64,000 bases of DNA from Liquidambar formosana (Eukaryota > Streptophyta > Magnoliopsida > Saxifragales > Altingiaceae). The position numbers and the translations under genes are program-made. How positions within the stretch are numbered: position 1 is the stretch's first letter; every line of letters begins with the position of its first letter. Under the pieces are notes generated by a model. It was not told the DNA's origin. It was given only the letters and a program-made list of their open reading frames with translations, and did no database searches. The stretch covers positions 41,910,792 through 41,974,791 of the forward strand of contig CM077821.1 in the NCBI GenBank assembly GCA_039720395.1, given 5' to 3'. Below are positions 44,816 through 57,430 of the stretch, in pieces.

Positions 44816-46307
44816 TTATATATATACTGAAATTATCTCTCTATATATTACATGCAACAAGAAAACTTGCTTCAACAGTTTAATTTATCACGTGAGAAGG
44901 GCATTAGGTGTTAGGAGGTTGGCAGGAGTAGATGCTGGTAGATAAAAAGTCACGTTTCACGGCCAACCTAAGAATACCTACTGCCATGTTGCTCATAAAT
45001 CATTTCTAAATCCTAGATGTTAGAGCTGTTCATGTTATTGGTGGTGATGCTATAATTAGTAAATAGGACTGAATTCCTATCTTCTTGGATTTTGACTACT
45101 CATGGATGCGATCTCTTGCTGCAACCTTGATAAGATTATTGGTAGATGCTTTTGTGCATGGTAGATGTATACCATTTAACAGGGGGAAGAGAATTCCTCA
45201 AAATGTTTTATAAAAGCAAGATAAAGCACAATAACTAATGGAAATTTTGGAATGTTAGGGTTCAGTCTTTTAGAAAATTGTTTTCCACATGATGGATAAG
45301 TTCAAAAAATTTGTCACCGAATTAACTTGGAAAATTCTAACTTAGCTGACCATCCCTGAAAGAAACTTTGCTAAGAATTGTATGATTCTATGTTCTCTTA
45401 TAGGGATAAGGAAAATGTTAGTCTATTACACAAAATTTGATAATGAAAGTTGCCCTGTGTTGCCATAATTTTGTGAAGCTTCCTATTTTTTAATCAATTA
45501 TATTCATATGGAGTATTGGATTCTGCATCAGGCCATCAGCTTACCTTTACAATTCTGGAAAAAGCTAGTCTCTCATGGGTTGTATTTTTTTGTGGGTCAT
45601 AGAAGTCAGTAACTCACTTTTGCACTATCTTGCCTCTCCCTTTGTAACATATGTCTTTCTTGCAAAAGGTTCTTAATGGAGACGCTTTGCCTGAAGGATT
45701 ACATTCTACCCTATGCAATTTATGAGCTACTGCCACCATGGATTTTCTATAATCCCCCCATATAGATTGATTTTGAAAAATAATACCTATACCCATGTGT
45801 AGTATAGTAGATGCTCTACTATCACACTGGGCATTAATTTTTGACATGTCTGGATATATCTTATTAAGTTTTTCCATGGTGTTAAGGTCGGGGGAGAGGG
45901 CAGTATTTTTGTGGATCCAACATGTGGCTATAAAATAATCTATGTGATTTCAAGGCCATAGATTCCAATTCATCTTCCCAATTGGAGATAAAATGATGTG
46001 CCCTTTTAGAATATACTTTCTTTCCATTTGATACCACAACTATTTAATACCAAAGCCTCTTAAGCGCCAAATGTTGTATCAATACATCTTAGTCCCTAAT
46101 TGTTTGGCACATTAAGCTCAAAATTTTCAACTTGTTGCCTTGACCATATTGATGTTGATATCTGTTGACATGGCAAGGACAACACATTTGGTTTTGTTGT
46201 TGTCGATTTATATCTATGTTTTCTTAACGTGCACATGGAATCAAATATTGTTGATATATCAATATCTCCAATACATGTCAATGTTAAGAATTAGATTTTT
46301 GCATGGA

Positions 46308-46790
46308 TATTTTATCTAGTATGTTTAAAATATTGCAATATTTCAAAATATCTTTCGGCATCGGCATCAATATAGATATCTCAATCAATTTTTTCGTATT
46401 TGTTGAACATTGAGAATATTGTCGACATTAATGTTTTTTGAACATTAATGTTTTCACTGGTGGCTCATTTTTAGTGTTAGGTTTTCCTTAGGTGGGATTA
46501 ATGAAGAAAATATCAATGTCGGCAAAAATACGGAGATATCAATGGAGATATTGATAATTTGGCATATAAAAATGTTTCAAATGATATTGTACTCCATGGA
46601 ATTAAATATATATATCTCCATTGATAACTTTAGTACATTTGAATTTTGATAAATGGATTTCGACAAATTCTATCCAATATGTTTGAAATATTTCAACATT
46701 TCAAAATAGCTTTCGAAATTGATATTGATAGCTCCGTATTTTTTGAACATCGATATTATTGTTGACTATTGGTATTTTTTTCTCGTTGCT
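46308..46790. repeat. diverged direct repeats with ATATTGAT motifs
   Basis: About 46308-46440 and 46671-46790 are related. Both read GTATGTTTAAAATATT/ATATGTTTGAAATATT, then TTTCAAAATAKCTTTCG, then a TTTTTTCGTATT/CTCCGTATTTTTT block and GAACATYGA. The offset is about 363 bp. The area is full of GATATTGATA-type motifs on both strands. Confidence 0.65.
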
Positions 46791-47844
46791 AGGACACAAT
46801 GTCAATGTCAAAATCTGTTTTTCGACATTTGCAGATATTAGAGATATTGATAGAGATGTAAGCATATCCACAGATTGTTCAATTTTGTTGTTGGGCTTAA
46901 AATGTTTTGGAATGATCTTTGCTTGCGTGCCAATTTTAAAATGTAACAAAGTAATTGCATTTCCTTGCTTCTAAATCTAAAACAAGTGTTTCTCTGTACA
47001 AGGGGCCTAGTGTAATATTTCTATGTGCATAAAGGAGAGAGAACCTAGCAACATACGAGTATGGTTTCTTTGCAACTAGAAAGCTTGCAATCATTGTAGT
47101 CAGCCAGCTGTCACCAATAAGGTGTGACAACATCACTGTATGGATAAGTGTTTCAGTCATTTCATTGAAAATGTTGGAATGCTCTAGCTCTTTCACTTTT
47201 CATGATGTGACATGGAAACTGATCTATACTTGATTTGGTGCCACTATCCGTGCTGACAGCTAGTTGACTACAGTGGTTGCAAGTTTTCTGACTGTTTTGA
47301 AGTTAAACCACAAAATACTACTTCCATTCTTAGGTACACCCTCTCTTGAAGTTTTATTTGAAATAATTTAAAGTTGGTTATATAAGAAAAAAAATTAGTT
47401 TGATTTTATAAAAATTGTATTAAAGTTTTAGAATATCAACAAAATGATAATGGATACATTGTGGAAATAAGCTTATAGTTTACAATTTAAAATAATACCT
47501 AATATTGCTAAATAATACAAAGCTCAGTGGAAGTGTGAGATTTCTACAAACATTCTAAATTTTGATTTTCATGGCGAGGAAGTGAAGAGTTCTGTGAGCC
47601 ATTTGCCTACATTGAAGGAGTTAAAATGATTTGAATTTATTGGTGGCTTTGCCTCCAATCCTTCAAACAACTTGAAACCTACATTTTCCATTATTAATGG
47701 AATGCCTTCAGAGGATTTTAAAAAGTTGAGAGAGTTTTAAGTGAAGTCTTTCATGTTATTAATGATATCTTTTTATGGATATTCCATTTCCCTTTTGAGG
47801 AGTCTTATGATTTTAACTTGTTGGATTTGTCGCTTGAATTCATG

Positions 47845-48774
47845 AATAGTGTCGCAACACGACTACCGAAAGAAGTTCGACTTTGTGCCACCACAAACTG
47901 TTTGGTACTGTCTTGTGAGACTTCACGCCGAAAAGGTGGTTAGAAAAGTGGGCGTTTATTGTCTTCATGGAGTGAAAAAATGATGAAAAAAGGTTATAGA
48001 AAGCAAAAGTGGACAAAGTCCAATCAAGTTGGCTGATAAAACACATGTGAACAAAAATTGTTCTGTATGAATAGCAAAAATAAAATAAAATAAAATCAAC
48101 ACACTTAGTGAACAAACACTAAGATTTATGTGGTTTGAAAAAATTCTGACTACGTCAACAAGGCATGATTTGGTCTCTTTCTTCACTACTGAGAAAAATT
48201 GTAAAAAGCTTTAACTGCTTGATTAACTGAGATTAACCCCAAGCCCAATCCCTAAAGTCCTTGTACACCTTCTCTCAACTCATCCTCTCAACCCTGAAGA
48301 AAGAATTGTATGTATAAACTTGCGGATGGCTCATTTGGTTGAGTGCTACTCCTTATATCTTGCCCATTCCCCTCACCTTTGCATTATTCTCACTTCACTT
48401 TATATAGTTTAAGGAAGTAATATAAAGTATTATATCCAAAATATAATAGTATTATATAAATGCATGTGGGTGGAAGAATTCTTCCCATGTCTTTTCTTTG
48501 ATAGACAATTCTTCACATGTCTTATGTTAGTCAACTTGAGTGAGCGTTGTCCTCCTTCTTCTTTTTTTTTTTTTTTTTTTTTTTTTTCATACTCCTTTTA
48601 GAAAAAATAAAAAATAAAAAATAAAAAAAATCCTCCATGAAGATGATAAACGTGTACTTTTCTGACCACCTTTTCAGTGTAAAGTCACACAAGACGTGCC
48701 TAATCTTTGGTGCCTAACATTTTGTTGTAGTGCAACGTCAAACTTCTTTCGATAGTTTGCATTGCGATGCTATT
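47845..48774. mobile_element. TIR transposon, non-autonomous, arms of about 130 bp
   Basis: Left arm 47845-47973 and right arm 48632-48774 are inverted copies: AATAGTGTCGCAA/AATAGCATCGCAA at the tips, then ACTANCGAAAGAAGTT, TCTTGTG, GAAAAGGTGG, AGAAAAGT and TCTTCATGGAG. The centre has T-rich and A-rich tracts (48558-48632) and no transposase. Mutator-like by arm length only; no target duplication was confirmed. Confidence 0.8.
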
Positions 48775-49189
48775 GTTGAACTATTTGTACTGCAGCAGGT
48801 TCTCCACATCTTCATATAAGATGCCCATCCCCATGCCCTACGATGCTCCACCAATCTACAACAGTGCAAAAAATTAATTAAGCCCAAGCAAATGCCTTGT
48901 TTTTAAATTTTATTTATAACTATTTAGTAAAGAACACAATGTTTGTGAAGATTTTATTTTTTGATAATTGTAAGTTTAGAAATTGGATAATTTTTGTACA
49001 TGTTTGAAAGTCCCACATCCCACATCGCCCAAATATTGGTTTTGATATGGCTTCATATACTTGTTTCAGCTCTCTAACTAACAGCTTAGGCTTTTAGGTT
49101 TAAAACTTAACAGAATACAAATGAGGAGATATGGAAATGCTCGCGACGTTTAGACGTATATGGGGTAGGTGATACAGGATAGCAAGGAC

Positions 49190-49301
49190 TTCTTGAGGAA
49201 TAAGTTTGGATGGTTTTATGGATGGTGTATGGCTTTGTTCTGGATTTCTTGAGGAATAAGTTTGGATGATTTTATGGATGGTGTATAGCTTTGTTCTGGA
49301 T
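49190..49301. repeat. 56-bp tandem duplication
   Basis: Two adjacent copies starting TCTTGAGGAATAAGTTTGGA at 49191 and 49247, differing at about two positions. Confidence 0.9.
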
Positions 49302-50123
49302 AGTTGTGTTGATGGCCTCACTAATTTTATGTTTTTTGGTTGGCTAACCTTGAATCGACTCTGGTTATGTGTGGTGTGGATGATTTCCATTGATTTAATG
49401 CTTTTGGATGGAATTACAAATTTTACAAGTGGTTAATCAATTTTGTTTGTTTTAAATATTCAAGTATTCAAAATTTCTATGATTTTTTGTATGTTTATTT
49501 TCATTATTTAATTACTGCATATGATTTCACCTTTGCCGCATTGTAAGTTGAGTCTTTTATACAGCTGGTTTAGTGCCCAGATAATAGTGTTCCTTGAGGT
49601 AGAAAAGGAGTGTAAATTTGTCTAGGCCCTTGTGACCATTGAAAAGTATTTTGGTTGCCAATTCCAAGTAGTGGGATTAGGCTTTGTTGAGTTGAGGTTT
49701 TTTACTTCTATAAATAAGTGAATGAAAGTTTTACTTTAGTAGATGTGGGTAATGGATGATGCTTTCTTAGATTTTTAATGGGTGTAGTAAATTTTGTTAA
49801 CTTAGTTTTCTTTTTTCCTCTGTAAGATTATTAGAACTTCGAATTTATATATGCTTTTTATGTAAAGTATATTGTAATAGGGCACTGGCCATTTTTAGTT
49901 AAAATTTTTCCAACAACAGAAAAGCTATGGACAATTATAGTTTTACACACAGTCCTTTTTTGGTGTTTGTTCAAAAGTAGATCTTAGAAACAGGTCTGTT
50001 TTGCTTAGGGAATCAGAGCTATGTGTATTCCTTTTTAACCCAACATCCAATAGAATTTTTTTAATCTTATTGCTTATGATCAAAATTTTATACATATAAT
50101 ATATCAAGCAGGTCTAGTGACTA

Positions 50124-50902
50124 ATGGTGAAACACAAGCAAAGACAGCTGTTGGCAATACCCGCAGCCAAGAATAATACGCAAAGTGGCCTCGTTGACTC
50201 TTCAAATGTCCAAAACACAGAGGGACCTGCTCGTAGAAGATAGTTGGGTGATAGTTAAGAAGCAGAGAGTCACCATTCTGGTCCCTCCTCTACCTGCTGC
50301 CAGACCCACGACTCCAAACCCAGGATCAAGTCAGCAAGCCCCACTCAGAAAAATCAATAATCGGTCACAATTTCCTCTAGATACATACCACCAGATGCAT
50401 TCAGATGACGAACGAGAGAGATCCACTGGCATTGCCCCCTAAAAAGAATGTTCAAATTGATTCTGCTCAACCCATTTCCAAATTGGCAAAGCAACCAAGG
50501 CTAGATTTCATGATGGAGTTAGAATTTCCTGGTCGAGTTGGTACTTTGAAATCCCGTAAACTTCTTGGGGCTTTTAGCACTGTGAAGTCTGTCGAACAGC
50601 CAAAACTTTATAATGGATCCACTAGCTTCATTGATGGGGGGGTGTTGCTAAATCAAGGGTTGAGGGCATCCAATCTTGAGAGGAAGATTCGAAGAGCTGG
50701 TGGCTTGAGCAGGTGGCTAGTTTCACTAGGACTAGAGCAGTTTGTAAGGATATTTAGGGGGAAGAGTGTCAATAAATTTCAGTTGGTGAATCTGACCATG
50801 AAGAAGCTCAAGGACATGGGTGCGGATGCAGTTGGGCCGCGAAGAAAGCTGATGCATGCTATCGACTGTCTTTGCCAGCCGTATTGTTTCAAGGCTGTTT
50901 AA
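50124..50902 (+). CDS. SAM (sterile alpha motif) domain protein, frame broken twice
   Basis: One coding exon behind an acceptor CAG at 50109-50111. It starts ATG 50124 (MVKHKQRQLLAIPA) and ends TAA 50900-50902 after PYCFKAV. The middle has EDSWVIVKKQRVTILVPP, then KKNVQIDSAQPISKL, and the C-terminal 65 residues form a SAM domain (GGLSRWLVSLGLEQF, VNLTMKKLKDMGADAVGPRRKL). This layout matches small plant SAM-only proteins of unknown function; SAM domains mediate protein-protein or RNA contacts. The frame changes at about 50225-50235 and again in the C5 run at about 50438-50442. One extra base at each explains both, and removing two bases gives 258 codons with no stop. Sequencing error or early decay cannot be separated here. 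Confidence 0.78.
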
Positions 50903-51650
50903 ATGTGCCTAGGACCTGGGAGGTCTCGACGAAAAACAAAAAGACACTGCACATATGCAGGAGCAAAGGACAACTCTTCGTTTATGTTGTATGCTCTCAA
51001 AAGTTGTAGTTTCGATTGTAGGTATGTATCAACTTGCTGATGTTATAATCTTTTATGATAATTGTATTGGTTCTGCCTGAGGGTTAGGTACTTAGGTGGC
51101 AGCATGCAGTGACCAGGAGTTCAGCAGGATGACTGTCTGCCTTTTGCAATCTACCTTGAAGATTAAACAGTTCATAGATAGAACTATAGAAGATGTTTTA
51201 TCTTATTATTGTTGTTGCTTCTGTTTTTATTTTAATTTTTTAAAATTTGTATTTTCCATCAGTTCTAGGACACTTTGCAGCAGATATGCATCTAGATAGA
51301 GTGCATAATGGCCAAGAAGTAGTTGTATTATATACCTGATGAGCTTCGTTTTTTTTTTTTTGGATGAAGGATAACTGATGAGCTTTGCAGAGTTGAAAAA
51401 CAAAAGAAAAATGGGAAAACAGAGAGTGAAATTTAGGTTGGTTATGAGGTTGTAGATTGTAATTTGAGTTGGCATAAGGCAACATTAATTTCTTTTCTTG
51501 CCATTTATTCTAGGACATTTAAAATGGATTGCTCAATGATCTTTTCTTTTGTTCTCTCCCCCATTGTTAATCGAGTCAAGAAAGCCTAACAAAAGCTAAC
51601 GGATTTGTTGTACGTGCAGGGAGCCCATCGTCTCGCTAGTGCCGGGAGTT
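50903..51650 (+). other. 3' untranslated and downstream region of the SAM gene
   Basis: Follows the stop codon; T-rich, with no further coding frame. The poly(A) site was not identified. Confidence 0.4.
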
Positions 51651-52047
51651 TTTGTGTTTTGGGTTTGGTTAATGGGTTTTGTTCTTCTTTTGGTTCAGCT
51701 TTTTGTTATAATGATGGGTTAAGCTCAAGTGGCACAATTTTTTACACTATTTTTCAGCCATCCAACTCTTTTCTTTTATAATAATGTTGTTATCATATGG
51801 ATGTATGCTAGAAATCATCGCCGGCACCAGTGCACCACCATGATGTAGACACCCCATGTTCCCCACTAATTTATAGGGTTCAATGGTTAAAAATAGTGGC
51901 AACTAAGCTCAATGATTAAAATGGTGTCCTTTGAAGATAAGGGTTCCCTGATTCTTTTCATTTTGTGACATTCGAAAATTTGAAATAATTCAGGGGACCT
52001 AAAAAAAAAAAATTGTGACAATGCACTGGTCATATAAATTTTGGTTG

Positions 52048-52373
52048 GGAAAATACTTGTCTCCATCCCTTGTAGAGGAGCTTTTTTCTTCTCCTCCCAC
52101 TCATATTTCGCCACTTGTCTAAATAAAAAAAGAGAATTGATTGTGTGCATGCATTCTAATGTTTATATAATTATGAACACATTTTTATAAATCCATATTT
52201 TGAGTGTTACATTTTTATGTTAACATGAATGTGTGTCAACGTATTCATATTAGCTTATTTATTTGTTTGTGATTTTGAATTCATATTTTTTAAAAATATT
52301 TATGACACGTGACAGAAAATGAATGGAGGTGAAGAAGAACTCCTCCACCTTAGGGTAGAGGCAAATAGTGTCC
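52048..52373. mobile_element. MITE family B, copy 2 (Mutator-like)
   Basis: 326 bp, same orientation and high similarity to 41818-42158 (shared CTCCCACTCATATTTCGCCAC, GAACACATTTTTATAAATC and AAATATTTATGACAC). Flanks ATTTTGGTTG (left) and ATTTTGTTG (right) look like a 9-bp target duplication with one indel. Confidence 0.87.
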
Positions 52374-52379
52374 ATTTTG

Positions 52380-53230
52380 TTGGGAGGTTTTAATCCCAGC
52401 TGCCAACCTAGGATACGGCTTGGACCACACAGTAGGAGAGCATTGGAAGTGTGTGGGTGTGTTTGGAGAGAGAATTTAGTTAGGAGAATATGAAGGAATG
52501 CCCAATAAGAAAAATGCCATAACTGCAATATAAATTCACCCAATCATCGCAAAAAGATGATTGCATCCACATGGAGCATTGGGATTGGACCTTCAAAAAT
52601 CATTTTCGGACCGCCACGTCTCCCCATCATTTTCCCATTCATGAAAAGCATCTTCCATGATTGCATTATTTGGTGGTATCTTTTTATCAGATGAGAGACA
52701 CAATGGGGCCTAATGCTCTCCCCACTCAGCCCTGCATGAACAAACATCCACTTCATGAGAGCGATGGTGCTATTGGCATAGATTACAAAGCGCAAGTGAA
52801 AGAGAAAGGGAGAGGGAAAAGGAAGAACATTGATTCTCATTCTTTCGCAAACAATGGGTACATCCACTTTCACCATATGGGTACAAATTTAGAAAAAGCC
52901 TTATGTCCCTTTCCCTTAAGTTAAACAAAGTCATCACACTCCTCTTATATTCATTTGTATCCACACATTGGGTGCTCTTAGAATCTATTAAAGATATGTC
53001 ACTGAGAAAGATATTCATGTGGGACACGCAATACTACCATTTACAATTTTGCTATATTTTTATTTTTTATCCTATTGTTTTGATAAAGGATTGTTGGTAT
53101 GAAAGTCGAGTGCTTCTGCGGTGATTCAAACCCGTATCCCTAATTCGATGCCAAGGGATTTCACCACCCATGTTGGGAGGCATATTGGCTTATATTTTGT
53201 TATTTGAGAAATGTTTTTTCTCGTAAAAAT
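52380..53230. other. intergenic DNA
   Basis: Mixed-composition sequence with short open frames on both strands and no recognisable product. Nothing supportable is seen. Confidence 0.4.
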
Positions 53231-53236
53231 AATAAC

Positions 53237-53644
53237 GGCACTGTTTGGTTGCATTTTTTTTAAGATTTTTTTACTTTTGAAAGTCAAAAACACTATTTGG
53301 ATAGAGGAATTAAAAAGGACTTGTAGAAAGCAAAAAGCAAAATATTAGATTTTAAGCAAAATCAATTAAGATTTGCTTTTAAAAGTCATTTTTATATTTT
53401 GGATGAGTTTGACCTTAACTCAGAAAATTTGCGATCGAGAGAGGTTGTGCCTGTCCTAGGTTTTTGTTTGGACAGCGATGATTCGGTAGAGTTTCTCATT
53501 ACATCCAAAAGATCACCATCGAAATCAATTTTACCAAATGCGCTTTTGTTTTTGTTGCTTTTATTTAAAAGTAAAAAGCAAGAAAGTACAAAATGACTTT
53601 TACTATTTAAAAAAATATTTTTTAAAAAGTGCAACCAAACAGTT
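53237..53644. mobile_element. hAT-like MITE, family A, copy 2
   Basis: About 408 bp with ends GGCACTGTTTGGTTGCA and, reversed, AACTGTTTGGTTGCAC. The interior (GGATGAGTTTGACCTTAACT, CGATCGAGAGAGGTTGTG) is the reverse complement of the copy at 8543-8964. Target duplication not clear. Confidence 0.83.
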
Positions 53645-54205
53645 AGTTTTTTTTCTTACAAATTTTCAGCCTTAGTAATAAACAATAAAATAATTTGATT
53701 CCGAATTTTAGTTCCGAAATTTTTTTTTTTTTTTCATATGAATTTCTTAGACCCACATTATACTTCAATTTTAGTTCAGCCACCCTACCCAAATTAAAAT
53801 CCATTGACCTTGCAGGACGGTTTTGCAATTGAATTGAATTGATTCTTTTAAGACTGAGGAGAATCGAATCTCATAATTTTCTGAATGCCGCCAAGGGATT
53901 GCCACCAAGGAACGGTAGCATTCAAGGGAACTTTTGGTGAAACTTATTTAATAAGTCATTGATGGTGTTCTTTTCGCAGGATTTTAAGACCGGATTTTAC
54001 AGATCTAAAGATTCCACCACATTAATGGCATTCTTTATGCATAAGGCTTGAGATTTTCATAAATCTCCTGAGAGTTCCAATGGTAATTCTCAATCTAACT
54101 GAAATTGTACATACCACGATAAAAAAAAAAAAAATAAAAAAAAAAAGCCTACTATGAGGATTAACTATAGCCTAATGGCTGGGTCTACTTAAGGCTATCA
54201 TTTGC

Positions 54206-54343
54206 AGAGGGTTGTTCATACGTAGGATATTCCGAATTACCCACACGATCACGATTGTTTGTAAATGACATAGGCGTACGTTTTGTTCACAGACGACCAT
54301 AATCATCCGGGATATCCTAGATATCATGTACATGATCAAAGCT
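54206..54343. mobile_element. hairpin MITE, family C, copy 2
   Basis: 138 bp starting AGAGGGTTGTTCA and ending GATCAAAGCT, same orientation as 19117-19260. Arms TAGGATATTCCG and, reversed, TAGGATATCCCGG pair. It is more diverged in the centre. Confidence 0.8.
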
Positions 54344-54663
54344 AACACTTCGCATTATTTTAAAGTATGTTTTCATTACAAGTAAGGAAAAAAGTTTATA
54401 CACACTACAAATACACTTTTCAAGGGTTGAATCTACTGGTGAACTCGGGTTGATTAGGTCAATCCAATTATATAGAAAAATGATAATGTCATGGTTCCTA
54501 ACTTTTAACATCCCTAACCCATTTCAATTAACTCACATGGGATAGAATCCACCTCCAATCTACATCCCATTTCTTGTGATTTTATGTGTTTCTAAAAGTA
54601 ATATGTAGGATCGTAACCCTTGGGGTCCAATGCATCATAATTGATGCGAGTGTAGGTTTCACC

Positions 54664-55673
54664 TAGGGATGGCAATTTCACCCCAATCCACAGGGTCCTG
54701 ACTCGATCTATACCCATATGGGCGGTTTTTTTTTTTTTTTTTTTTTTGGGTATCGAGTCGGGTATGGGTATAAATCTAAAAATTATGTCGGGTACGAGTC
54801 GGGCATGAATCCCAAAAGAAAAAAACCTGAAGACCCAACCCGATCTGATGTTTTTACAAAATATATATATATATATATATATTTTACAATAAAATATATA
54901 TACCTAACTTAATAAACCCTAACCTAAATTCTAGTTCCTTCTTGAGTTCCTATTCACTTTTAGCACCCAGCCCCTCACGCTGCCCTCGCCCCTCATTCCC
55001 TTAGTCTCTCACACTTAGGCGCTCAGCTCACACCCTCCACCACCGTCGTCGGCTCATCGAACCCTCACGCCTCCGGCTTCCACTCGGGCTTTCACCGTGA
55101 CATTGTGTCTCACCTAGTCAGGTGAGCCGCGACAAGCACTCAACCACTTTGCCCACTTAGGTAGTCACAGACTCATAGCTTCATGCCTTCGGCCTCCATT
55201 GTTACAACTCACGGCCTCACGGCCTCAGGCTTAGCCCCTCAGCCCCTCACGGCCTCACTGAATCATGGCTCCCTCATGGCCTCACAGCTCACACTTCCAG
55301 CTTCACGAATCCCTCACATCGCTGCTTTCACCTTCTTCTAGATCTGACTAGATCTACATCTACACCAGATCGACCACTCTAGATCTACATAGACTACACC
55401 AGATCGACCAAATCTACTCATCTACACCAAATCGACATAGTGTTGCACCGTGGTGGTGGTAATGGAATTTGGGAAAAAAAATTGTTGGGAACAGGCTAGT
55501 CAAGCATGGGTGAGTTTGGGCATGAATGGCCCAAGATGACAGTGGATCGGGGATGGAGTTTAATTCTTCTGCCCCATCGGGTATCGGGTCGGGCATGGGC
55601 ATAGGAGTTCAAAGTTGGGGTCAGGTATGGGGTAATGCCGACCTGCATCTGACTCGACCCATTGCCATCCCTA
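54664..55673. mobile_element. non-autonomous hAT element with perfect 8-bp target duplication
   Basis: 1010 bp. GTTTCACC lies immediately outside both ends (54656-54663 and 55674-55681). The termini are TAGGGATGGCAA and its inverted copy, the familiar hAT end sequence. Subterminal regions at both ends are rich in GGGTATCGGGTCGGG-type repeats. A T23 tract (about 54727-54749) and an (AT)n tract (54860-54882) lie inside. No transposase is present. Confidence 0.93.
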
Positions 55674-55681
55674 GTTTCACC

Positions 55682-57430
55682 CCATATGAATGAGTTGTTA
55701 GTTGAGATTCATAACATTACTTGAAATTGTGGTAAGATATTTTGTTCACCTATTTCATTGAACCTTCCAATCTCACTCTTTGGTATGTGCTAAAGAAGTG
55801 TATCATAAGTAACTAATCATGTTATTCATGGTAATACCAAACAAAAAACACCTTCCCCAAGAGATTTCTAAATTGTTGGTTAGTTTTGTGACATCTTGTG
55901 ATTAGTATGGAGTGGACGGAGTGATATGAGGTGAAACCTATACTCATAGAATTAAATAGATAGAGCTGATGGGCCTCTCATGCAAACGGGTGGAGCCATG
56001 GAGCTGTTAGATATAGGTTATTGGACACTTTGGCAAATTAAGTACATGTTCGTTTAGCGCATCGATTGGGAGAGTCCAAAAGGTCTTTTAGGAGCCAAAA
56101 GTCAATTTGCATATTCTTAAAGTGTTTGGTGGGTCATTTAAAAGCCTATTTCCAAATTTATTGTTATTTGCCACATTTATCTCTACTTTCTAACCCTTTA
56201 AACACAAAATGATTTTTAAAATATGTGTTCACCAAATAGACTTTATTGCCAAGGCCTTTTTATTTCAAAACGATGTCCTAAACGCACACTAAATCATGCA
56301 CTTCAAAGATAAGACGAAACTTATTCAAGATGCATTTAAGGGACTTACAACCCCAGACGTTTCATGTGTTCAAATTCTAAGTGTTTCAATTCAACCTAAC
56401 GAGCAATTAAGCTAGTCCATCATTCGCCCATATTTTTTTTATAGGTTGATTAATGATAAGATTGTAACTAATTGGGAAAAAAAAAAAATTTACTTTATTT
56501 AAAAATAAAATAAAATAAATGCCACAACTTCGAGCGGATGAAAATATACTACCATTCATTATCATACCTAAAAAGTGAAGCCAACATTCCATAAAATCAT
56601 TTCGTTGCAAGTCTTTTTTTTTTTTTTTAAAAAAAAATTTACTCCTTTTAGTTTATTTCCAATTTACTTCATCTCTTATAGTTTGAAAATTATACTCATC
56701 ATTTTTAAATAAATATGAATAAATTGCTTATCGTCATCTTTCTTTTTTTTAAGAAAAGAGCATATGATGGATATATCAGTGATTTTAGGGAGTTTGGATT
56801 TGATGTTGAGGTGATTGGATCGTAATTGAATATCGAATGGTAGTGATAATTTTTTTATTTTTAAATTTCAGCCGTCCAATAGCGCCTATCACCTCAGCAC
56901 GGTGTTGAACTTTTGTAACCGAATATTAAATTAATGTTCGATACGAGGGTTTACTTCTGAAAAAAGATGTACTGAATTCAACTTTCACTGCATTTTTTTC
57001 ATGAACACCCCATAAAATTTGTCTTATAATTATGCTGTGTATATAGCCACGTAGGACGCATGGGTTCACACATTTGCCATTGTGTTATGTACGAGAAAGT
57101 GCGTGGGGCTCACCCTACCCTTTCACTTCCCCTGAAAAGTTATATTCCCTTTCACCCCATCCATGCATACCCTGATGCATCCCGCACAATACGCCATACA
57201 AAATATAATATAATATTATCCTATAAAATAAAATATTATAATTAAAAATGAAAATAAATTTCTGGAAAAATGTAAAAAATTAAAAATGTAATAACAACTC
57301 CCACACGGCCACGCATCAGTCACCAGTCACCAGCCACCACCTTCATCTCTTGTCTCATAGCCGGAGCAGCACCGAAACTCAACAAAACCCTAAAACTCCC
57401 TCTCTCTCAACTTTCTTTGTCTCTCTAAAA
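55682..57430. other. intergenic DNA upstream of the AMP1-like gene
   Basis: Contains the weak TIR pair at 56041-56290 and A/T tracts. The last 130 bp, with CACC/CTCTCT-rich sequence, are likely the promoter and 5' leader of the AMP1-like gene. No TATA box could be assigned with confidence. Confidence 0.4.
56041..56290. mobile_element. possible degenerate MITE
   Basis: Ends AGTACATGTTCGTTTAG (left) and, reversed, AGTGTGCGTTTAG (right), each followed within a few bases by CATCG, are imperfect inverted repeats. No clear target duplication. Confidence 0.35.

Larger units (their letters stand above)
43704..50111 (+). other. 6.4-kb intron 1 of the SAM-domain gene
   Basis: Bounded by GTGAGT and TATCAAGCAG. 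It holds a SINE, a small hairpin MITE, a TIR element, ATATTGAT-type repeats, a 56-bp tandem duplication, and CCCACATC-containing sequence at 49010-49040 that resembles an LTR fragment. No additional exon was recognised. The spans 44815-46300 and 49310-50100 show nothing identifiable. Confidence 0.5.

Noticed and set aside
50220..50445. Tiny introns explaining the frame changes in the SAM gene
   Set aside because: There is no room for GT-AG introns at the joins, because the homologous sequence is continuous to within a few bases.
57350..57430. Longer N-terminus for the AMP1-like protein beginning at 57350
   Set aside because: The codon at 57350 is TTG, not ATG. The first ATG in frame is 57431 and gives an N-terminus typical of the family.
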